This document shows, one piece after another, positions 22,742 to 26,430 of a stretch of DNA of 26,430 nucleotides. A program made the translations under genes and the position numbers. The notes beneath the pieces are model-generated. The model searched no databases. It saw only the letters and a program-made list of their open reading frames with translations, and was not told the origin of the DNA. The number at the start of each line of letters is the position of its first letter. The first letter of the stretch is position 1. The stretch comes from Candidatus Buchananbacteria bacterium (lineage in GTDB: Bacteria > Patescibacteriota > Patescibacteriia > CAIXNZ01), in the NCBI GenBank assembly GCA_030592165.1, contig JAUVKC010000004.1, positions 1 to 26,430 on the forward strand. Reading direction: 5' to 3'.

Positions 22742-23530
22742 ATGTTAGTATTTTCAGCAATTTGTCCTCATCCCCCCGTCATTATTCCAACTATTGGAAA
22801 AGAAGGGATTGTGAAAGTTAATAAAACTGTATTGGCCATGGAGAAGCTTGAGCATGAATTATATGCAGCTAAGCCAGATGTTATAGTGGTCATATCTCCT
22901 CATGGTCAAATATTAAGTGATAGTTTTACCATAAATTTAAATAAAGAATTTGTAGTTGACTTTGAAAAGTTTGGAGATTGGCAAACAAAACTTGAATTTA
23001 CTTCAAATCCTGGTTTAGTTAGTAAATTTAAAGAGCGAATTGAGCAAGCATTACCAATAAAATTAATTAGTGAAGAGAAATTGGATCATGGTGTTGGCGT
23101 CCCCTTGTTTTATTTGACTGAGCATATGAAAAATACGCCAATAATACCGATAAGTTATAGTCATTTGGATCTTGAAAGTCATTGGAAGTTTGGTGATTTA
23201 CTGCGTGAGGAAATAATAAAATCAGATTTAAGAATCGCAGTTATTGCTTCAGGTGATTTGTCACATAAATTAACCAAAGATGCTCCGGCCGGTTTCTCTC
23301 CGGTTGCTAAAGAATTTGATAATGATTTTATAAAAATATTAAAGAAACAAGCTTATAATCAGTTTTTAAGCTTTGACAATGAAAAGCTTGAAGAAGTTAG
23401 TGAATGTGGTCTACGTTCCTTTGTAATATTATTCGGAATTTTAAATAAATTTAAACACCAAGTAGATGTGATTTCATATGAAGGACCTTTGGGCGTTGGT
23501 TATCTTGTCGCAAATTTTAAATTACAATAA
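22742..23530 (+). CDS. LigB/MEMO-superfamily protein (class III extradiol dioxygenase-like)
   Basis: 262 residues, soluble. CPHPPVIIPTIGKEG at the start, VISPHGQ, LDHGVGVPLFYL and ASGDLSH are the four signature regions of the superfamily that holds the LigB dioxygenase catalytic subunit and the MEMO proteins. His10, the SPHG His and a later acidic or His residue would make the metal site. LigB enzymes open catechol rings, but MEMO members have other or unknown roles, and no aromatic catabolism genes are nearby, so the substrate is unknown. The stop shares one base with the priA start (TAATG), which implies coupled translation. Confidence 0.8.
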   Translation: MLVFSAICPHPPVIIPTIGKEGIVKVNKTVLAMEKLEHELYAAKPDVIVVISPHGQILSDSFTINLNKEFVVDFEKFGDWQTKLEFTSNPGLVSKFKERIEQALPIKLISEEKLDHGVGVPLFYLTEHMKNTPIIPISYSHLDLESHWKFGDLLREEIIKSDLRIAVIASGDLSHKLTKDAPAGFSPVAKEFDNDFIKILKKQAYNQFLSFDNEKLEEVSECGLRSFVILFGILNKFKHQVDVISYEGPLGVGYLVANFKLQ

Positions 23531-25437
23531 TGCAAAAAAAAATAGTGCAAGTCATACCTTTGACTCGTTTAAAAAGAGGTTTAGATTACTTTGATTATCT
23601 GGTGCCTGAAGAATTAATTAAACAAGTTAAAAAAGGACAATTAATTGATATCCCCTTTCGTAATAAAATAATTAAAGGGGTTATTTTTAATTTTGGCTCA
23701 AATTCTGAAATGAAAATTAGTAAATTAAAATCAATAATTGCAATTTGTGATCCTGGTTTACGATTAAAAAAATGGCAGCTAGATTTGATTGTTCAGATAG
23801 CAAAAGATAATTTTGTTTCAATGTCTCTTGTTTTAGCCATGATGATTCCACAAATACCGAAAAGAAATAGAAAAACTGATTATGACTTCTTTTCTGATAA
23901 TGATTTCTTGAAACTAAAAAAGAAGAATACAAAAATTGATCAAGCAATAAAATATAAAAAACCGGTCTTAATTAAATATGTTAGTTATGAACACAAAATT
24001 AACTCATACAAAGAATTAATAAAAAAAGCAATTGATAAGAAAAAACAGGTGGTAATAATTGCCCCTCAAATTATTGATGTGCGAAATATATATAAATATC
24101 TGGAAGAATTCAAAGATAAAACGTCAGTATTTCTTAATGATATGCCCAAGAATTTATATTGGCAGGAATGGTCAAAAATAAATCAAGGTGAGGTTAATTT
24201 GATTATAGGAACAAGAAGTGCAATTTTTGCTCCTTTTAAAAATTTGCATGTGATTATTATTGATCAGGAGGAAAATGAAAATCACAAACAAGAGGAACCA
24301 AATCCCAGATATAATGTTAAAGATGTTGCCTGGTTTATAGCCCAAGCCAATAAATCAAAATTATTATTGTATTCCAATGCCCCCTCACTTTTATCATTAA
24401 ATAATGTGCATCAAAAAGATTGGCAGTATTATGAACTTGAAAAATTTACAAACAAGCCAGAGATTATCATTATTGATAAACAAGATGAATTTCGTAAAGG
24501 TAATTATGAAAATTTTAGTGAAGAATTAATAAAACAAATTGATTATCATTATAAAAGGGCCAGGAAAATGTTTTTATTTTTAAACCGTAAGGGCAAATCA
24601 ACTTATGTGACTTGCAATGATTGTGGTTATGTGGCTACTTGCCCTACTTGTAAATTACCTTTAACCCTGCATGATAATAAAAAATTAATTTGTCATCATT
24701 GTAGTTTTGAAGCTGATATTTTTTTACAATGTCCAAAATGCAAAAGTCCTCAAATTAAGATTACTGGTACTGGTACAGAAAAAATTGAAGCTGAAATACG
24801 AACTTTGTATCCTACTGCGCGAGTCCTTAAGCTAGATCAGGAAACGCCTTTTATTGATCAAAAAACTGATGATTATGATATTATAATTGGTACACAATAC
24901 GCCTTTAATTATATTAACTGGCCACAAATTGACTTGATCGGGGTTGTTAATGCTGATACGGGGTTTAATATTCCTGATTTTCGATCAGCTGAAAAAACTT
25001 TTAGTAAAATGGTTAAATTGGCTTCGTTTGTAAATAGTAAAGATAAAGTTTTTTTAGTTCAGACTTTTTCACCGGAGCATTATGTTTTTGAGGCTCTGAG
25101 AAAAATTGATCTAAAATCATTTTATGTGAATGAGATTAAAGAAAGAAAAATGTTCAATTATCCTCCATATAGTAGTTTACTTAAACTTATTTATCAAAGT
25201 TTTGAATTTAATGCTGGGAAAAATGAAATAAATGCTGTTTATCAGGAGATAAAAGTTTATCAGGATAATGAAAAATTAATTATTATCCCCCCATTATTAG
25301 CTTATACCCAGCAAATTAGAGGTCGATGGCGTTGGCAGATTGTGATAAAGAAAATTTATAAAAATGTTGATTTAGATTTTTTAAAGAAGTTACCAGATAA
25401 CCTCATTATAAATAATAATCCTGAAAATCTATTGTAA
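23530..25437 (+). CDS. priA: PriA-like primosomal protein, helicase motifs lost
   Basis: 635 residues. The N-terminal DNA-binding domain (VQVIPLTRLKRGLDYFDYLV) and all eight zinc cysteines (C362, C365, C371, C374, C388, C391, C401, C404) identify PriA, which restarts stalled forks by reloading DnaB. GTRSAIFAPF, KQEEPNPRYNVKDVA and PDFRSAEKTF also align. The ATPase motifs do not. The Walker A site (GxxGSGKT in active PriA) reads YVSYEHKINSYK at ~150-161, DEEH reads DQEE (245-248), and the GRAGR motif VI is replaced around residue 500 by ASFVNSKDK. It therefore probably cannot hydrolyse ATP and may act as a fork-binding scaffold. Actinobacterial PriA proteins are also described as lacking helicase motifs. 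Overlaps the LigB-like gene by one base. Confidence 0.9.
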   Translation: MQKKIVQVIPLTRLKRGLDYFDYLVPEELIKQVKKGQLIDIPFRNKIIKGVIFNFGSNSEMKISKLKSIIAICDPGLRLKKWQLDLIVQIAKDNFVSMSLVLAMMIPQIPKRNRKTDYDFFSDNDFLKLKKKNTKIDQAIKYKKPVLIKYVSYEHKINSYKELIKKAIDKKKQVVIIAPQIIDVRNIYKYLEEFKDKTSVFLNDMPKNLYWQEWSKINQGEVNLIIGTRSAIFAPFKNLHVIIIDQEENENHKQEEPNPRYNVKDVAWFIAQANKSKLLLYSNAPSLLSLNNVHQKDWQYYELEKFTNKPEIIIIDKQDEFRKGNYENFSEELIKQIDYHYKRARKMFLFLNRKGKSTYVTCNDCGYVATCPTCKLPLTLHDNKKLICHHCSFEADIFLQCPKCKSPQIKITGTGTEKIEAEIRTLYPTARVLKLDQETPFIDQKTDDYDIIIGTQYAFNYINWPQIDLIGVVNADTGFNIPDFRSAEKTFSKMVKLASFVNSKDKVFLVQTFSPEHYVFEALRKIDLKSFYVNEIKERKMFNYPPYSSLLKLIYQSFEFNAGKNEINAVYQEIKVYQDNEKLIIIPPLLAYTQQIRGRWRWQIVIKKIYKNVDLDFLKKLPDNLIINNNPENLL

Positions 25438-25447
25438 ACTCATAGAC

Positions 25448-25476
25448 TTGATTTTTTTATAATTTTGTGTTATTTT
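25448..25476 (+). promoter_or_regulatory. Possible promoter of def-fmt (likely leaderless)
   Basis: TTGATT (25448-25453), 17 bp, TATTTT (25471-25476), then 6 nt to the def ATG, the same geometry as the leaderless promoter at 21308. A TATAAT at 25458-25463 is an alternative -10 that would give a ~13-nt leader. Confidence 0.45.
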
Positions 25477-25482
25477 ATATTT

Positions 25483-25935
25483 ATGCCAAGACTAAAAATA
25501 ATACAACAAGGTAATGAGATTTTACGCAAAAGATCTCAAGAAGTTGCTCAAATAACAGCAGAAATTAAGCAGCTAATTTTTGATATGGCAAAAACAATGA
25601 AAAAAGCTAGAGGTATTGGTTTAGCAGCACCTCAAGTCAGTAAAAATTTAAGACTTTGTTTGGTTAGTACTGAAAAAGGGGTTAAAACTTTAATAAATCC
25701 AAAAATTATTTGGAAATCATTACGTAAAGAAATAGAAGAAGAAGGTTGTTTGAGTTGTGAGGGTGCTTATGGACTTGTTAAACGAAATAAAGTGATATAT
25801 GTGAAAGCTATGAATGAACATGGTAAAGGTATTAGGTTTCGTGCCCAAGGGCTTTTTGCCAGAGTGATTCAACATGAAGTTGATCATTTAGATGGAGTTT
25901 TAATAATTGATAAATTTGTGAAGGAAAAGAACTAA
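25483..25935 (+). CDS. def: Peptide deformylase
   Basis: 150 residues from ATG 25483. Deformylase removes the formyl group from the N-terminal Met of new proteins. All three signature motifs are visible: GIGLAAPQ (motif 1), EEGCLSCEG (motif 2, metal-ligand Cys) and QHEVDHLDG (motif 3, HExxH). MPRLKIIQQGNEILRKRS is a normal start; the in-frame extension to 25465 has no family likeness and would precede the promoter-like sequence. It is followed after 16 nt by fmt, which adds the formyl group that def removes, the common def-fmt pair. Confidence 0.96.
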   Translation: MPRLKIIQQGNEILRKRSQEVAQITAEIKQLIFDMAKTMKKARGIGLAAPQVSKNLRLCLVSTEKGVKTLINPKIIWKSLRKEIEEEGCLSCEGAYGLVKRNKVIYVKAMNEHGKGIRFRAQGLFARVIQHEVDHLDGVLIIDKFVKEKN

Positions 25936-25951
25936 GAATATAGAATTTAGA

Positions 25952-26430
25952 ATGAAGAAAGATCCAATAAAAAATCAAAAAATAATATTTATGGGTACAC
26001 CTGATTTTAGTGTACCTATTTTAAATTCTTTAATTGAAAATTATAGTGTTATATCTGTAGTTACTCAGCCTGATAAAAAAGTAGGTAGGAAACAAGAGAT
26101 TGTTCTCTCTCCTATTAAAAAATTAGCTTTAGATAATAAGATTGAAGTTTTGCAACCTGATTGCGTTAAGGGTAATGCTGAATTCATTCGGCGCTTAGCT
26201 GAATTAAAACCTGATTTGGTTGTTGTTGTAGCTTACGGAATTATTTTACCTCAAGAAATTTTGGATATCCCTACACAAGGAACTCTTAATATCCATGGCT
26301 CCTTATTACCAAAATTACGTGGTGCATCCCCTATCCAAACAGCAATTTGGCAAGGTCTGGATAAGACTGGTGTTACCATAATGTTGATGAATAATAAAAT
26401 GGATGAAGGTGATATTTTAACTATGGCAGA
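25952..26430 (+). CDS. fmt: Methionyl-tRNA formyltransferase, N-terminal part (3' cut by window edge)
   Basis: 159 codons are visible before the right edge, with the frame open. Fmt formylates Met-tRNAi using 10-formyl-THF. IIFMGTPDFSVPILNSL is the typical start of the formyl-transferase Rossmann fold, and QPDKKVGRKQEI is the flexible loop. NIHGSLLPKLRGASPIQTA contains the catalytic Asn-x-His motif, with the conserved Asp expected in MNNKMDEGDIL (GDIL segment). The first ATG (25952) adds about nine residues before KIIFMGTPDF. No Shine-Dalgarno site is seen, which fits coupling to def 16 nt upstream. Confidence 0.95.
   Translation, partial: MKKDPIKNQKIIFMGTPDFSVPILNSLIENYSVISVVTQPDKKVGRKQEIVLSPIKKLALDNKIEVLQPDCVKGNAEFIRRLAELKPDLVVVVAYGIILPQEILDIPTQGTLNIHGSLLPKLRGASPIQTAIWQGLDKTGVTIMLMNNKMDEGDILTMA

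Noticed and set aside
1..26430. CRISPR arrays, tRNA genes, insertion sequences or prophage genes
   Set aside because: No regularly spaced repeats, cloverleaf sequences, transposase, integrase or phage structural proteins were seen on either strand by eye.

Overview
The window looks like a piece of a Candidatus Patescibacteria (CPR) chromosome. This is inferred from gene content and style, not from a marker search. It is AT-rich and gene-dense with short operons, uses standard code 11 (TGA is a normal stop, for example at 9755-9757), and rarely shows Shine-Dalgarno sites. It carries envelope proteins with VirB2/TrbC-like two-helix pilin modules and a PriA that has lost its helicase motifs. No tRNA, rRNA, CRISPR array or transposase gene was recognised.

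Layout. (1) 3-5432: lysS 3' end, an HD-domain protein, a bidirectional terminator, purF on the minus strand, then serS-ftsQ on the plus strand. (2) 5433-6200: AT-rich intergenic DNA with a decayed gene remnant. (3) 6202-11421, minus strand: a cell-wall cluster transcribed from an EnvC-like M23 protein, through a small membrane protein, to three tandem paralogues. Each paralogue has a signal peptide, a six-cysteine domain and a two-helix pilin-like module, followed by a different peptidoglycan-hydrolase domain: M15 peptidase, M23 peptidase (catalytic histidines apparently lost), or SLT lytic transglycosylase. (4) 11524-15594, minus strand: an operon of an FG-GAP/L,D-transpeptidase, a WecG/TagA glycosyltransferase fused to a Nudix-like domain, and gltX. 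A GC-rich palindromic element supplies gltX N-terminal codons. (5) 15663-16943: a cysteine-rich Fe-S protein. (6) 17027-17397 and 20668-21204, minus strand: two strongly structured, promoter- and terminator-bounded RNA genes that I could not assign to a family. They flank clpB (17663-20281), which has a sigma70-type promoter overlapping a perfect CIRCE operator, and a small orphan gene. (7) 21343-26430, plus strand: a secreted SLT-like repeat protein, a LigB/MEMO-like protein, degenerate priA, def and the 5' part of fmt.

How the parts fit. Cell-wall remodelling dominates: ftsQ, the pilin-module hydrolases, the EnvC-like protein, the L,D-transpeptidase, the WecG/TagA enzyme and the SLT-like secreted protein. 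Translation genes (lysS, serS, gltX, def, fmt) are interspersed. Several genes have a -10 box only 6-8 nt from the start codon, which suggests leaderless transcripts. The best candidates for undescribed biology are the modular pilin-hydrolase trio and the two orphan structured RNAs.
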